The translations under genes were made by a program, and so were the position numbers. Positions 27,943 to 38,874 of a stretch of 64,000 nucleotides of DNA are shown in pieces; position 1 is the stretch's first letter; every line of letters starts with the position of its first letter. This DNA comes from a bacterium (lineage in GTDB: Bacteria; Bacteroidota; Bacteroidia; Flavobacteriales; Schleiferiaceae), in assembly GCA_016125155.1 (NCBI GenBank), contig WGMI01000037.1:32221-96220 (forward strand), written 5' to 3'. Under the pieces are notes generated by a model. That model was not told where the DNA came from, did no database searches, and saw only the letters and a list, made by a program, of their open reading frames with translations.

Positions 27943-29000
27943 AGAAGACCACAACACCCCTTTCCGAACTGGGCGAATTCGGTTTGATCGAACGCATTGC
28001 CGCTCAGTTCCAGCCCCAACGCAGCGAAACCGTCTTGGGCATTGGAGACGATGCGGCCATTGTCGAAGCCGCGGGCAACGAATTGTTGATCAGTACCGAT
28101 ATGCTCGTCGAGGGCATTCATTTTGACCTCACCTATACCCCCCTTCAGCACCTTGGCTACAAAGCGGCCGTGGTCAATTTTTCAGACATCGCGGCCATGG
28201 GGGGAGAGGTGCACCAATTGCTGGTATCCATGGCCTTGTCCAATCGCTTCGGATTGGAAGCGGTCGACGCGTTGTACGAAGGCATGGCCAAAGCCTGCGA
28301 TCGGTATGGGGTCGATTTGATCGGCGGAGATACCACGAGCAGCAAGACCGGTTTGGTGCTGTGTCCAACCGTCATGGGGCGCAGCGCTTCGGGGGGAGCC
28401 ATTCGACGTTCGGGGGCCCGGCCCCGTCAGCTCATTGTGGTTACGGGCGATTTGGGTGGTGCTTACATCGGGCTTCAGGTCTTGGAAAGAGAAAAAATAG
28501 CCTATACCGGAAACGAAGGGGCGCAACCCGACCTCTCTCCCTATGCCTATGCGGTAGGTCGTTTGCTCAAACCCGAAGCCCGATTTGATGTGATCGAATG
28601 GCTCAGGGAGCAGGGCATCGTGCCTACGGCCATGATCGACCTCTCTGACGGTTTGAGCAGCGATCTGATTCACTTGTGTCGCAGCAGCCGGGTGGGATGC
28701 CGCATTTATGAAGAGCGCCTGCCGATTGCCGAAGAAGTGTACGCGGGCTGTGAAGAATTTCGTTTGAATGCCACCACGGTCGCATTGAACGGAGGCGAAG
28801 ACTACGAGTTGTTGTTTACTGTCGACGTGGCGCATTACGATGTGCTCAAACAGAGCGCTCTTGTCACCCTGATTGGAGAAACCACGGAGTGGGAAGAAGG
28901 CATGCATCTGATCGCCAATACCCAAGAGGTCATTCCCCTCAAGGCCCAAGGGTGGAATCCCCTCTTGGACGCGGAATCTGTGAACACAGAGGACGAATAA
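27939..29000 (+). CDS. thiL: ThiL, thiamine-monophosphate kinase
   Basis: Phosphorylates thiamine monophosphate to thiamine diphosphate, the last step of cofactor synthesis. Recognised by LGEFGLIERI near the N-terminus, GIGDDAAI, STDMLVEGIHFDL, NFSDIAAMGG, DLIGGDTTSS, IDLSDGLSSDL and NGGEDYELLFT, which form the ATP/Mg and substrate sites of the PurM-like fold. Length of 353 residues is typical of Bacteroidota. It starts by ATGA overlap with the repeat-protein gene, an unexpected operon partner. Confidence 0.96.
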   Translation: MKKTTTPLSELGEFGLIERIAAQFQPQRSETVLGIGDDAAIVEAAGNELLISTDMLVEGIHFDLTYTPLQHLGYKAAVVNFSDIAAMGGEVHQLLVSMALSNRFGLEAVDALYEGMAKACDRYGVDLIGGDTTSSKTGLVLCPTVMGRSASGGAIRRSGARPRQLIVVTGDLGGAYIGLQVLEREKIAYTGNEGAQPDLSPYAYAVGRLLKPEARFDVIEWLREQGIVPTAMIDLSDGLSSDLIHLCRSSRVGCRIYEERLPIAEEVYAGCEEFRLNATTVALNGGEDYELLFTVDVAHYDVLKQSALVTLIGETTEWEEGMHLIANTQEVIPLKAQGWNPLLDAESVNTEDE

Positions 29001-29015
29001 GGGTTTCTGTTTTTT

Positions 29016-29600
29016 ATGAGTACTATGCGCATTGTCTTGATTTCCGGGGCCCACCGCACCGGAAGCCGTTCAGCCCAAGTGGCACGGTATCTCTTCGAGC
29101 AATTGAGCGCCCATGCGTCCCGACCCGAAGTATCGCTGATCGATGCCTCCGATTCTCGCATTCCGCTGTTTGACGACCGAATGCTTTTGTCAACGGAGCA
29201 CGCTGAACACCTCCGATCGATCGAAGTGGTTTTGGGTTCCTCTGATGCGGTGGTCATGGTCAGTCCCGAATACAACGGGGGCATGGCGGGTTCGCTCAAA
29301 AACCTCCTCGATTTTTACCGCAAGGAATACGAGCGCAAACCCATGGGGCTGGTCTCGGTGAGCTCTGGCACCTTGGGCGGTGTCCATGCCCTCCACCAAA
29401 TGATTGATTTTGCGAGCTATGTCGGGGCGTTTATACTAAACAAGCGATTGATGGTGAGCGAGGTGGACAAGGCTTTTGACCCGGTGGGCGGGATGGTTTC
29501 CGAGCGCTTGGGCCGAAACGCCTCGATGTTTGTCGAAGAGTTGATGTGGCTCACCGAGGCCATTCACCACCACAAAGAGCGCACCGGTCTGACCGTTTAA
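29016..29600 (+). CDS. NADPH-dependent FMN reductase family protein
   Basis: Flavodoxin-like protein of 194 residues. The N-terminus has the phosphate-binding loop ISGAHRTGSRSAQVA, and the middle the family motif VSPEYNGGMAGSLKNLLDF followed by SSGTLGG. Such proteins reduce FMN, quinones, azo dyes or chromate; the physiological substrate cannot be told from sequence. An alternative ATG lies three codons in (29025). It follows thiL by 15 nt and its end overlaps the convergent hydrolase by 4 bp. Confidence 0.88.
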   Translation: MSTMRIVLISGAHRTGSRSAQVARYLFEQLSAHASRPEVSLIDASDSRIPLFDDRMLLSTEHAEHLRSIEVVLGSSDAVVMVSPEYNGGMAGSLKNLLDFYRKEYERKPMGLVSVSSGTLGGVHALHQMIDFASYVGAFILNKRLMVSEVDKAFDPVGGMVSERLGRNASMFVEELMWLTEAIHHHKERTGLTV

Positions 29601-30343
29601 ACGGTTCTCAAAAAAGTGCGCAGGTGTTCCAATCCTTGTGGCCCTGCTTCGAGGGGGCCCATATGGCCGTGGGGCAGGGTGGTCGATTGGAATTGGGATG
29701 AGAGTTGGTCGATAGAGGCTCGAATCTCGGGTCCAATGACAGGATCTGCTTGACCGTGGAGGAGCAAGACAGGTTTGCCGCTCTCCCGCAACAGCCCGCT
29801 TCGGTCGCTGCGCAACCGCATACCCTCCAGACTGCCCAAGATGCCTTCCAACGACGCCTCCAAACCCCAGGTGGTGGCTCGATCGACGGCTTCGGGTCGG
29901 GCGATTGCACATTCGGGGTCGAAAAGCCCCCGAACGGTGGTGCGAACGTAGTGCTCGCGATGCGCCCGCGCGGCGTCCATGGCCCGAAGTCGAAGCATTT
30001 TGCGCTCCTCGGAATCGGCAAAGGGACTGGAATTGATCAAGGTTAGGGAGCGAACCCGAGCCGGGAACCGCTCGAGGATGGCCAAGGCGATGTATCCCCC
30101 CATGCTGTGTCCGATCCAGTGGGGGATTGCGCCGGGGTGTTCCCTTTGAAAGCCTTCGAGCACCCAATCGGCCAGTGCCTCCATCGATTGAACCTCGCTC
30201 AGTGCCGCTCGGCCTGCATGACCTGGAAGGGCTGGAGACCAGACGGTGAATTCGGGGTGCACAGCAGCGGCCCAAGGCTCCCAAAGCCGGGGAGTTCCGA
30301 GATAGCCGTGCAGGAAAACAAGGGTTGGGGTCGTTTGACTCAT
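29597..30343 (-). CDS. Alpha/beta hydrolase
   Basis: Alpha/beta-hydrolase-fold protein of 248 residues. The oxyanion-hole region is FLHGYLG, the nucleophile elbow is GHSMGG (Ser at about residue 95), the acid is probably Asp in GQADPVIG, and the catalytic His lies in PHGHMGPLEAG. It somewhat resembles MenH-type enzymes but no menaquinone genes are near, so no specific role is assigned. The start overlaps the stop of the upstream DUF616-like gene (ATGA). Confidence 0.88.
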   Translation of the reverse strand: MSQTTPTLVFLHGYLGTPRLWEPWAAAVHPEFTVWSPALPGHAGRAALSEVQSMEALADWVLEGFQREHPGAIPHWIGHSMGGYIALAILERFPARVRSLTLINSSPFADSEERKMLRLRAMDAARAHREHYVRTTVRGLFDPECAIARPEAVDRATTWGLEASLEGILGSLEGMRLRSDRSGLLRESGKPVLLLHGQADPVIGPEIRASIDQLSSQFQSTTLPHGHMGPLEAGPQGLEHLRTFLRTV

Positions 30344-31005
30344 AAACGGTGAGGGTGCAGGGACAAGAAGGGGGGTTCGAGGCAGTCGGATTCGAGGATC
30401 AAGGGCTCCAGTCCCGTTTGCCTCAGGGCGTGGACCAGGCTGATTTGGTCACGTTCGCTGCCAGATTGATAATATTCCCACCAGCATTCATTGAACGCAA
30501 TGACCCGTGGATCGCGATTGCGTCGGGCAATCAGACCCCCGTTGAGCAAGCCCGCGCCTTCGGGCAGACCTTCCGCCCGGAGGCGTTGCACGGTTTTCTG
30601 AACCCGATCGGCCCGGTCCTTTTGGTGGGCGATGCACCATTCGGCTTCGGCGTACGCACAGTGGCGCTCGGGGTGCCGTGTAAGGACGATGGGGTGGGTG
30701 CGCAACCCATCTATGAGGAGCCCGAGGAGGTCGGTGCCGATAAACTGCATATTGGCGTCGTGCCAAAGAGAGATCTCGACCTCGGGAAGGACGCGATGGG
30801 GTCGGATTTTATAATCACGGCTGCTTCGACGGGGATCGCCGAAGTGATCCACAATGGCCGTCCAGCGATAGGGCGTTGCTTTGGGAGGTTGATCGGAAAA
30901 ACAAACCCAGTCGATGGGGGGGCGACTGGGTTGGTCAGAGAGCGCATCTCGCCCGCCAAGGAGGGCGGTAAACGCGACGATAGACGATTGTGCTTTTGGG
31001 TTCAC
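30340..31005 (-). CDS. Glycosyltransferase-like protein, DUF616/TOD1-MUCI70 type
   Basis: Protein of 221 residues. Features seen are DWVCFSDQP near the N-terminus, YKIRPHRVLPEVEISLWHDANM with a likely metal-binding acidic motif, the basic RHPERHCAYAEAEWC, a GLLNGGLIARR segment and the C-terminal RDQISLVHAL. These fit the DUF616 family, a GT-A-like fold found in plants and bacteria. No membrane helix or signal. Probably modifies a surface glycan, but this is inference. Confidence 0.75.
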   Translation of the reverse strand: MNPKAQSSIVAFTALLGGRDALSDQPSRPPIDWVCFSDQPPKATPYRWTAIVDHFGDPRRSSRDYKIRPHRVLPEVEISLWHDANMQFIGTDLLGLLIDGLRTHPIVLTRHPERHCAYAEAEWCIAHQKDRADRVQKTVQRLRAEGLPEGAGLLNGGLIARRNRDPRVIAFNECWWEYYQSGSERDQISLVHALRQTGLEPLILESDCLEPPFLSLHPHRL

Positions 31006-31018
31006 AGACCCAAAGCTA

Positions 31019-32176
31019 TCAATCCGTCATAATGGTCAAACCCAAAGTGGGGCTGAATGCGCGGTTGACGAAGGGGCTACCCGCGTAGTAGTTCCAATGC
31101 AACCGAAATTTGGAGTGGATGGCAAAGCCCACGCTCAGTTGATTGAGCACAAAGGCATCGGCATCGCCTTTTCCGAGATTGTCGTAGAACGACATATTCC
31201 CCCCGAGAACCCCGAGCCGGTCGCTGACAAAAAAGCTGACCCCGGGAACGATATCGGTATAGAAGAACGTGGTGCCCAATGCAGCTTCGTGCATCAAGCC
31301 CACTTCTTGACGGCCGGCTCCAATGACAGGCATGTCCAGACCGAGTCGCGCTATTCCCTCAAGACGGGCGTTGACTTTGCCGTGTTGCGCACAATAGGTG
31401 GCGAGCGGATACGATACTTGACCTGTAATGTTGGCTCCGCCCCCGACCAGCCGCTGAATAGCATCTTGTTGTGCCCCGGTGGGCTCGCCGGATTTGAGGT
31501 TTTGGTTCGGATCCAAGTCTCGATCCATGGTGGAAAGGGCAGTTCCCACGGCAATGCGCAATGCTCCGGCATAGGTGGCATAGGGCTCGAAGCCCACAGT
31601 GTATTGTTCCGTGGCCGGGTTGTACGACATCCAGGCCGTTTTGAGGAAGCGATGCGGGTCGCCCAGCCTCTGGCCGAGATAGAACAACTCGGTATGCGTC
31701 GTCTTGGACGCGGGCAACCAAGCCAGTTTTCCGCAGGCAATGTGGCGATAGCGGAATTCCTCGGCGATGGCGTCGATTCGGTCGAGTTGCTCGAGTTTGC
31801 GCAGGTGTTCGGTTTCCAAATCGAGGAGTTGATGGCGGAGTGCATTGACGGCTTCTGGGCCTTTGTCCGAATCTTCGAAGTCCATCAAAAGCTCGCTTTT
31901 CTCAGCCAAATAATTGTTGACCAATTTGTTGCGAGTCGTGTCGGCCATCATATAGAGGCGGGTATAGACCTGCAAATCAAAGTTGGACTCGGGACTCTCG
32001 TCTTCGTTGAACTGGATGCTCGGAATGCTTGAGAGTTTTTGAAGCGCGTGGATGGCTTCGTCGTCGGTAGGATAGGGGTGGGTGCTGTTGTTGGCGCGAT
32101 TCCCGAAGTGAAAGGGCTGTACCTGGGCGGCCAGACCCCCGCTGGCCAGAAAGAGCAAAACAATGGAACGTTTCAT
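31019..32176 (-). CDS. Exported outer-membrane-type protein of unknown function
   Basis: Protein of 385 residues with a signal peptide (MKRSIVLLFLASGGLAAQ, cleavage near residue 17). Residues about 35-150 are helical and charged, including a DLETEHLRKLEQLDRIDAI coiled segment. From about 190 on, alternating aromatic/glycine strands and the terminal AFSPTLGLTIMTD resemble a small beta-barrel. I recognise no family. A good promoter (TAGATTTG) lies upstream, so it probably starts the transcription unit continuing to 29597. Confidence 0.75.
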   Translation of the reverse strand: MKRSIVLLFLASGGLAAQVQPFHFGNRANNSTHPYPTDDEAIHALQKLSSIPSIQFNEDESPESNFDLQVYTRLYMMADTTRNKLVNNYLAEKSELLMDFEDSDKGPEAVNALRHQLLDLETEHLRKLEQLDRIDAIAEEFRYRHIACGKLAWLPASKTTHTELFYLGQRLGDPHRFLKTAWMSYNPATEQYTVGFEPYATYAGALRIAVGTALSTMDRDLDPNQNLKSGEPTGAQQDAIQRLVGGGANITGQVSYPLATYCAQHGKVNARLEGIARLGLDMPVIGAGRQEVGLMHEAALGTTFFYTDIVPGVSFFVSDRLGVLGGNMSFYDNLGKGDADAFVLNQLSVGFAIHSKFRLHWNYYAGSPFVNRAFSPTLGLTIMTD

Positions 32177-32503
32177 GATGTGTCGGTTTGGTTACGACAA
32201 ATCTACATATATTCTTACAATGAAAAAACAATATTTTGAAAAAAGATCAGAATATGATGTGTAAATTTTCAGTAATGTTTTGAAATACAGAGTTTATAGT
32301 TTGAAGTTTTTAGAAATACATTTTTAATAAAATGTAATATTAGTGTTATTCATAAAAACAATAAATGGACGGAAAGGTCTCTGCGCACCCCCCTTAACCC
32401 GGTCGCGAAATGAATAATATCGATCGCAGTGCACGATCCTTCCCAATGGGCGAGAAATCGAGCGGCCTTTTCGGGAAAGCCCTCGAGCACAGGACGATCA
32501 GCG
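32177..32503. other. Intergenic region with AT-rich block
   Basis: The left part contains the promoter of the outer-membrane protein gene. From about 32200 to 32370 the sequence is very AT-rich with runs of A and T, in sharp contrast to the GC-rich neighbourhood. The remaining 130 bp up to the aminopeptidase stop are of normal composition. I found no gene, RNA or strong hairpin here. Confidence 0.5.
32198..32231 (-). promoter_or_regulatory. Promoter for the outer-membrane protein gene
   Basis: On the minus strand TTG (32231-32229) and TAGATTTG (32205-32198, perfect TAnnTTTG) are 23 bp apart. The box ends 21 bp before the ATG at 32176. It lies at the edge of an unusually AT-rich stretch. Confidence 0.65.
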
Positions 32504-33790
32504 TCAGTTCATCCGCTCTTCGATCGCATCGACTTCCTTGGGAATGGCCGCCGTGAGATTTTCGTTGTGTTCGGCACCAATCACAATGTTGTCCTCGATG
32601 CGAATGCCCAATCCTTCTTCGGGAATGTAGATGCCGGGCTCTACTGTAAACACCTGACCCACTTCCATTTTTTCGGTCCACAAGCCCACATCGTGCACAT
32701 CCAGACCCAAATAATGGCTGGTGCCGTGCATAAAGTACTTTTTGTAGGCAGGCCAAGCTGGATTTTGGTGTGCGATGTCGTTGCGGTCGATCAAACCCAG
32801 TCCGAGCAATTCCGATTCCATGATCTTGCCCACCTCGGCGTGGTAGGTGTGGAGTTGATTGCCCGGTCTCAGCAGTTCCATGGCGGCTTTTTGAACGCGC
32901 AATACCGCTTCGTAGACCGCCCGTTGACGGGCGGTAAAACGCCCATTGGCGGGAAAACAACGGGTTACATCGGAGGCATAGTGCGCATAGCTGCAGCCCA
33001 CGTCAAACAGGACCAAATCTCCGTCGGCCACCACTTGATGGTTTTCGATGTAGTGCAGAATGCAGGCCGATGCGCCCGAGGCGATAATGGGGGTGTAGGC
33101 AAAGCCCTCGGCCTTTTGCCGGAGGTATTCGTGGGCAAATTCAGCTTCGAGCTCCCATTCTCCCACGCCGGGTTTGAGAACCGTGAGAATCCGGGCGAAG
33201 GCCTCCGTGTTGATCTGAGCCGAGGTGCGCATTAAATCGAGTTCTTCGGTCTGTTTGACCGAGCGCAGACGGTGTAAAATGGGCGCCGAACGCTCGTAGG
33301 CGTGCAAGGGAAATTCGCGAAGCACGGTTTCCGCAAACCGATCTTCCCGGGTTTGAATCTCCACTTTCGCGCGAAGGTGCTCGTTGCGGTTGAGATAGAC
33401 CCGCTCGCACTGGTTCATCACATTCTTAAACACCGACTCGAACTCGCTCTGCCAATAGACCGTGGAGATCCCAGAAAGCGCGGACGCCTGAGCCTTGTTG
33501 AGCTTTTCGCCCTCCCAGCGCGCGAGGATTTCATTGGTTTCGCGGACAAACAGCATGGCCCGGTGTTCGGGCAAAAACGCATCCGGAAAGAGCACCAAGG
33601 TGCTTTCCTCCTGGTCGATGCCGCTCAAAAACAGCAAATCGCTGTTTTGTACAAACTTCATGGTGCCGTCCGCGTTGGTCGGCAGGATGTCGTTGGAGAC
33701 AAAAACCGCCAGCGACTTGGGCTTCATGAACTTCGTGAAGCGTTCTCGGTTTTTGACGTAGAGCGCCGGGGGAGCAGGAGTGTATCGCAT
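32504..33790 (-). CDS. pepP: Xaa-Pro aminopeptidase (aminopeptidase P family, M24B)
   Basis: Dinuclear-metal peptidase removing N-terminal residues next to proline. Ligands are visible in DVGCSYAHYASDVTR (two Asp), HGTSHYLGLDVHDVG (His), FTVEPGIYIP (Glu) and GIRIEDN (Glu). The N-terminal creatinase-like domain includes the typical SGIDQEESTLVLFPD. The ATG at 33790 (MRYTPAPP) gives 428 residues; an upstream in-frame ATG at 33859 would run into the sdhC promoter. A 23-bp inverted repeat overlaps its start codon. Confidence 0.93.
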   Translation of the reverse strand: MRYTPAPPALYVKNRERFTKFMKPKSLAVFVSNDILPTNADGTMKFVQNSDLLFLSGIDQEESTLVLFPDAFLPEHRAMLFVRETNEILARWEGEKLNKAQASALSGISTVYWQSEFESVFKNVMNQCERVYLNRNEHLRAKVEIQTREDRFAETVLREFPLHAYERSAPILHRLRSVKQTEELDLMRTSAQINTEAFARILTVLKPGVGEWELEAEFAHEYLRQKAEGFAYTPIIASGASACILHYIENHQVVADGDLVLFDVGCSYAHYASDVTRCFPANGRFTARQRAVYEAVLRVQKAAMELLRPGNQLHTYHAEVGKIMESELLGLGLIDRNDIAHQNPAWPAYKKYFMHGTSHYLGLDVHDVGLWTEKMEVGQVFTVEPGIYIPEEGLGIRIEDNIVIGAEHNENLTAAIPKEVDAIEERMN

Positions 33791-33812
33791 GGTTCGGAAC
33801 GATTCCAAATAA
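33790..33812. promoter_or_regulatory. Putative operator between pepP and sdhC (suf-type inverted repeat)
   Basis: On the minus strand the half-sites TTATTTGGAA and TTCCGAACCA flank the centre TCG. It matches the sufS site (51269-51291) at 19 of 23 positions, including the identical core GGAATCGTTCC. It overlaps the pepP start codon and lies 34 bp upstream of the sdhC -7 box, so it could act on either gene. Confidence 0.5.
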
Positions 33813-33846
33813 AGGAACGGTTCGATTTCAGCTCGCAGTCCGCCCT

Positions 33847-33854
33847 TACTTTTG
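33847..33854 (+). promoter_or_regulatory. -7 box of the sdhCAB operon
   Basis: TACTTTTG is an exact TAnnTTTG match, 54 bp before the sdhC ATG at 33909. A clear -33 TTTG is not present, which would be compatible with an activated promoter. Confidence 0.6.
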
Positions 33855-33908
33855 TCCAAAGATAAGGGGACCCTTGTCGCAACGCTGCCTGACCAACGCT
33901 ACAAAACC

Positions 33909-34595
33909 ATGGCCGGAAAGAAGTCGGTTTTCAGTTCTTCCATAGTCCGCAAAGTGTGGATGTCGCTCACGGGTCTGTTCCTGTGTAGTTTTCTGGTAAT
34001 CCACTTGTTGGGCAATTTCAAATTGCTCGGCGAGCCGGGACATGCCCGGCAGGCTTTCAATGCGTATGCGCATTTTATGACCACCTTTCCTCCGATCAAG
34101 ATAATCTCTTACTTGCTGTATTTCAGTATTTTATTTCACGCAGTATGGGGCATTGGTCTCGAGATTCAGAACCGTGCTGCCCGTCCTCAGGGCTACGCTT
34201 ATAACAAACCCTCGGCGAATTCGGACTGGGCTTCGCGCAATATGGGGCTCCTCGGAACAGTCTTGTTGGTGTTTATCGTCACCCATATGTACAACTTCTG
34301 GTACGTGATGCACTTCGGGCCCATCGGAACCGACGCTGCGGGCAACAAGGATTTGTATGAGGTCGTGACCGTCTTTTTTCGCCAACCGGTATGGGGTGCC
34401 GTGGGATTGGTGTTTTATGTGATTTCCATGGCCGCGCTCAGTTTCCACCTTTGGCACGGCTTTCAAAGCGGTTTCCAAACGCTCGGTTTGAACCATCCCC
34501 GCTATACCCCGATCATCAAAACGGTCGGTTCGTTTTTCTCAATTGCGGTCCCGGCTTTGTTTGCGCTGATTCCGCTCGTCATTGCATTTACCTAA
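33909..34595 (+). CDS. sdhC: Succinate dehydrogenase cytochrome b subunit
   Basis: Membrane anchor of complex II, of the single-subunit five-helix type (about 228 residues) that carries haem b and passes electrons to menaquinone. Several His residues sit in or next to helices ([37 protein letters not shown]), as expected for haem ligation. The start MAGKKSVF at 33909 is preferred over an ATG 19 codons upstream that would overlap the promoter. sdhA follows after 28 nt. Confidence 0.95.
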   Translation: MAGKKSVFSSSIVRKVWMSLTGLFLCSFLVIHLLGNFKLLGEPGHARQAFNAYAHFMTTFPPIKIISYLLYFSILFHAVWGIGLEIQNRAARPQGYAYNKPSANSDWASRNMGLLGTVLLVFIVTHMYNFWYVMHFGPIGTDAAGNKDLYEVVTVFFRQPVWGAVGLVFYVISMAALSFHLWHGFQSGFQTLGLNHPRYTPIIKTVGSFFSIAVPALFALIPLVIAFT

Positions 34596-34623
34596 CGCCA
34601 AGGCATCCCTGGAACGTACCGCT

Positions 34624-36624
<2,001 letters not shown>

Positions 36625-36702
36625 ACCGTTTGTTGAACCTTTCCGGTTGGCAATTGTCTCAATGGTAAAGATGACGTACCCCTCTTTTAAAGCACTTTGA
36701 CC

Positions 36703-37452
36703 ATGAATCTCACACTGAAAATTTGGCGTCAGGCGAGTCCCAAAGCCCAAGGTGCCATGAAGACGTATCCGGTTTCGGGAATCGAACCTGATATGAGTTT
36801 TCTCGAAATGCTCGATGTGCTCAACGAGCAACTTGTCGTGAAAGGAGAGGAGCCTGTAGTGTTTGACCACGATTGCAGGGAGGGTATTTGCGGCAGTTGT
36901 TCGCTCTACATCAATGGAGAAGCGCACGGACCGGGGCGGGGCATTACGACCTGTCAGTTGCATATGCGTTCGTTCAAAGACGGGGACACCATCTATATCG
37001 AACCATGGAGGGCCAAGGCTTTTCCAGTCATCAAGGACTTGATGGTGGACCGAAGCGCCTTTGACCGCATCATCGCAGCCGGGGGGTATATCAGCGTGAA
37101 TACATCGGGCAATACCCTGGATGCCAATGCTATACCCATCCCCAAAGAAGATGCAGACAAAGCCTTCGACGCGGCGACCTGCATTGGGTGTGGAGCCTGC
37201 GTAGCGACCTGCAAGAACAGTTCGGCCATGCTCTTTGTTTCGGCCAAGGTCAGCCAACTCGCGCTCTTGCCCCAGGGCAAGGTCGAGGCCAACGAACGCG
37301 TGCTCAGCATGGTGGCTCAAATGGACGCCGAAGGGTTTGGAAGCTGTACCAATACTGGAGCCTGCGAGGTGGAGTGCCCCAAGGGGATCTCGCTCGAGAA
37401 CATTGCGCGCATGAACCGGGAATATCTGCGGGCCGCCGTGGTGACAGAGTAA
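36703..37452 (+). CDS. sdhB: Succinate dehydrogenase iron-sulfur subunit
   Basis: Electron-transfer subunit (249 residues). The [2Fe-2S] motif is CREGICGSC with a distal Cys (TTCQLH). The two further clusters use [11 protein letters not shown] and [14 protein letters not shown]. The ATG at 36703 is preferred over a TTG two codons upstream. It lies 78 nt after sdhA and 12 nt before the Crp/Fnr gene. Confidence 0.97.
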   Translation: MNLTLKIWRQASPKAQGAMKTYPVSGIEPDMSFLEMLDVLNEQLVVKGEEPVVFDHDCREGICGSCSLYINGEAHGPGRGITTCQLHMRSFKDGDTIYIEPWRAKAFPVIKDLMVDRSAFDRIIAAGGYISVNTSGNTLDANAIPIPKEDADKAFDAATCIGCGACVATCKNSSAMLFVSAKVSQLALLPQGKVEANERVLSMVAQMDAEGFGSCTNTGACEVECPKGISLENIARMNREYLRAAVVTE

Positions 37453-37464
37453 AACGCATCGCGC

Positions 37465-38082
37465 TTGGAAGCAGGTGGACTGGACCCAACATTGGGAGCC
37501 GCGCTAAAGAAGCGGTTGTTGGAATTGGGTGGCGTGCGCGAATTTGAGCGGGGCGAAGTGCTGCTCGAAGAAAATGCCTACATCCGTTCGCTTCCATTGG
37601 TCATCTCAGGAAGCATTCGGGTGATGCGCACCGACGATGAGGGGCGGGAAATCCTGCTCTACTACATCCAGGCGGGCGAGAGTTGCATCATGTCCTTTTT
37701 GGGTGGACTGCACAGAGACCGCAGCCGAATACGGGCGGTGGTGGACGAAGCCGCCGAGGTCCTCATTGTTCCTTCCGAACATATTTCGAGCTTGGTGCGC
37801 GAGCAACCCGAGTGGTTGGACTACATTTTTCGGCTGTATCAAAAGCGGTTCGAAGAGCTGCTCGACGCTGTAAACGCGGTGGCCTTTAAGCGGATGGACG
37901 AGCGCCTCTCCGATTTTTTGCGCAGGCGTTCGGAAGTGGTAAAGTCCAAGACCCTCGAGATTACCCACGAGCAAATCGCTCAGGAATTGGGAACCGCCCG
38001 GGTGGTGGTGTCGCGTTTGCTCAAGGAAATGGAGCACAAGAACCTGCTGAAACTGGGCCGCGGAAAGATTGAACTCGTGTAA
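37465..38082 (+). CDS. Crp/Fnr family transcriptional regulator
   Basis: Regulator of 205 residues with an N-terminal cyclic-nucleotide-binding-type beta-barrel (about 15-125, PLVISGSIRVMRTDDEGREILLYYIQAGESC) and a C-terminal winged helix (EITHEQIAQELGTARVVVSRLLKEME). The Cys in GESCIMS is at the position seen in many Bacteroidota homologues near sulfur genes. No Fnr-type four-Cys cluster motif is present. TTG start 12 nt after sdhB. It precedes the sulfur locus and is the obvious candidate regulator for it, which is inference. Confidence 0.88.
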   Translation: MEAGGLDPTLGAALKKRLLELGGVREFERGEVLLEENAYIRSLPLVISGSIRVMRTDDEGREILLYYIQAGESCIMSFLGGLHRDRSRIRAVVDEAAEVLIVPSEHISSLVREQPEWLDYIFRLYQKRFEELLDAVNAVAFKRMDERLSDFLRRRSEVVKSKTLEITHEQIAQELGTARVVVSRLLKEMEHKNLLKLGRGKIELV

Positions 38083-38141
38083 CACAGGTAGCACCCGAGC
38101 CGAGGGAATTGAGTGACCTTTGGGGACTAATTTGAAACATC

Positions 38142-38360
38142 ATGCTCGGAATCAGTCAAAAGAACATGGGCAATACGGACCGCATCGTGCGCATGGTATT
38201 GGCCGCTGCCATTGTCGCGTTGTAATTTTTAGGGGTGCTGCCCGTGGGTTGGGCGATTGGACTGTTTTTGATCGCCGGCATTTTTGTGGCGACCAGTTTT
38301 ATGTCGTTTTGCCCGCTCTATTTGCCCTTTGGCATCTCGACCCGGCGCAAGCGCGTCTAA
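38142..38360 (+). pseudogene. DUF2892 (YgaP-like inner-membrane) gene interrupted by in-frame TAA
   Basis: Start at 38142 reads MLGISQKNMGNTDRIVRMVLA, typical of DUF2892 membrane proteins, then TAA at codon 28 (38223-38225). The same frame continues without further interruption (FLGVLPVGWAIGLFLIAGIF, CPLYLPFGI) to TAA at 38358. In family members the position is usually Tyr, so a single change of TAT or TAC explains the stop. DUF2892 proteins are small two-helix membrane proteins often found beside rhodaneses. Either a nonsense mutation, a base-calling error or readthrough; the sequence cannot tell. Confidence 0.72.
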
Positions 38361-38388
38361 GCCTTCTTCGAATAAGGTTCGCAACCCA

Positions 38389-38760
38389 ATGGAACAATGG
38401 CTGTATCCTGCCCTGATCGGCACTGCCGCGGGTTTGCTTGGCGGCTTGCTGGGATTGGGAGGAGCTATTGTGATCGTTCCGGCTCTGGTTTTTTTTCTGG
38501 GTTATAGCCAGCCTCAAGCGCAGGGAACCGCCCTGATGATGATGGTGTTGCCCACGGGTGCCTTGGCCGCTTGGTAGTATTATAAAGAAGGCTATGTCGA
38601 AGAGAAAGCGGCCTTGATTATGGCCGTTTTCTTTTTCGTTGCTGGCTTTTTTGGCGCCCGGATGGCAACCCATATGCCTCAAACTCTGCTGAAGAAGAGC
38701 TTTGCTGTCTTGTTGGTACTCATTGCCATTAAAATCTGGAGCAGTGCCAAAAGGCCTTAG
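38389..38760 (+). pseudogene. TauE/SafE (DUF81) half-size permease gene interrupted by in-frame TAG
   Basis: Reads MEQWLYPALIGTAAGLLGGLL with the GGxxGxGGAIVIVPAL-type motif of the TauE/SafE family (anion or sulfite export). TAG occurs at codon 63 (38575-38577) within GALAAW-stop-YYKEGYV, and the frame then continues intact through FFFVAGFFGARMATHMPQ to TAG at 38758. Homologues mostly have Gln or a similar residue there (CAG to TAG is one change). Total length with readthrough would be 123 residues, the usual size of the half-length Bacteroidota form. This is the second such stop in adjacent genes. Confidence 0.72.
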
Positions 38761-38874
38761 GGCCTTGGTAACTTGGGTGGCGGTGAGGGTTGAAGAACTC
38801 CCTGAAATTTGCAGTGCATTCGGTTCCGATGTTTTAACCGAAGCGATGTTCGACACCTAAACCACAACATTTCC

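Noticed and set aside
32409..32560. Short plus-strand frame starting MNNIDRSARSF opposite the pepP end
   Set aside because: Overlaps the conserved 3' end of pepP on the opposite strand and has no protein character.
38142..38760. Programmed readthrough or stop-codon reassignment in DUF2892/TauE
   Set aside because: TAA, TAG and TGA all end normal genes elsewhere in the window and no stimulatory structure was identified; kept only as an open alternative in the findings.
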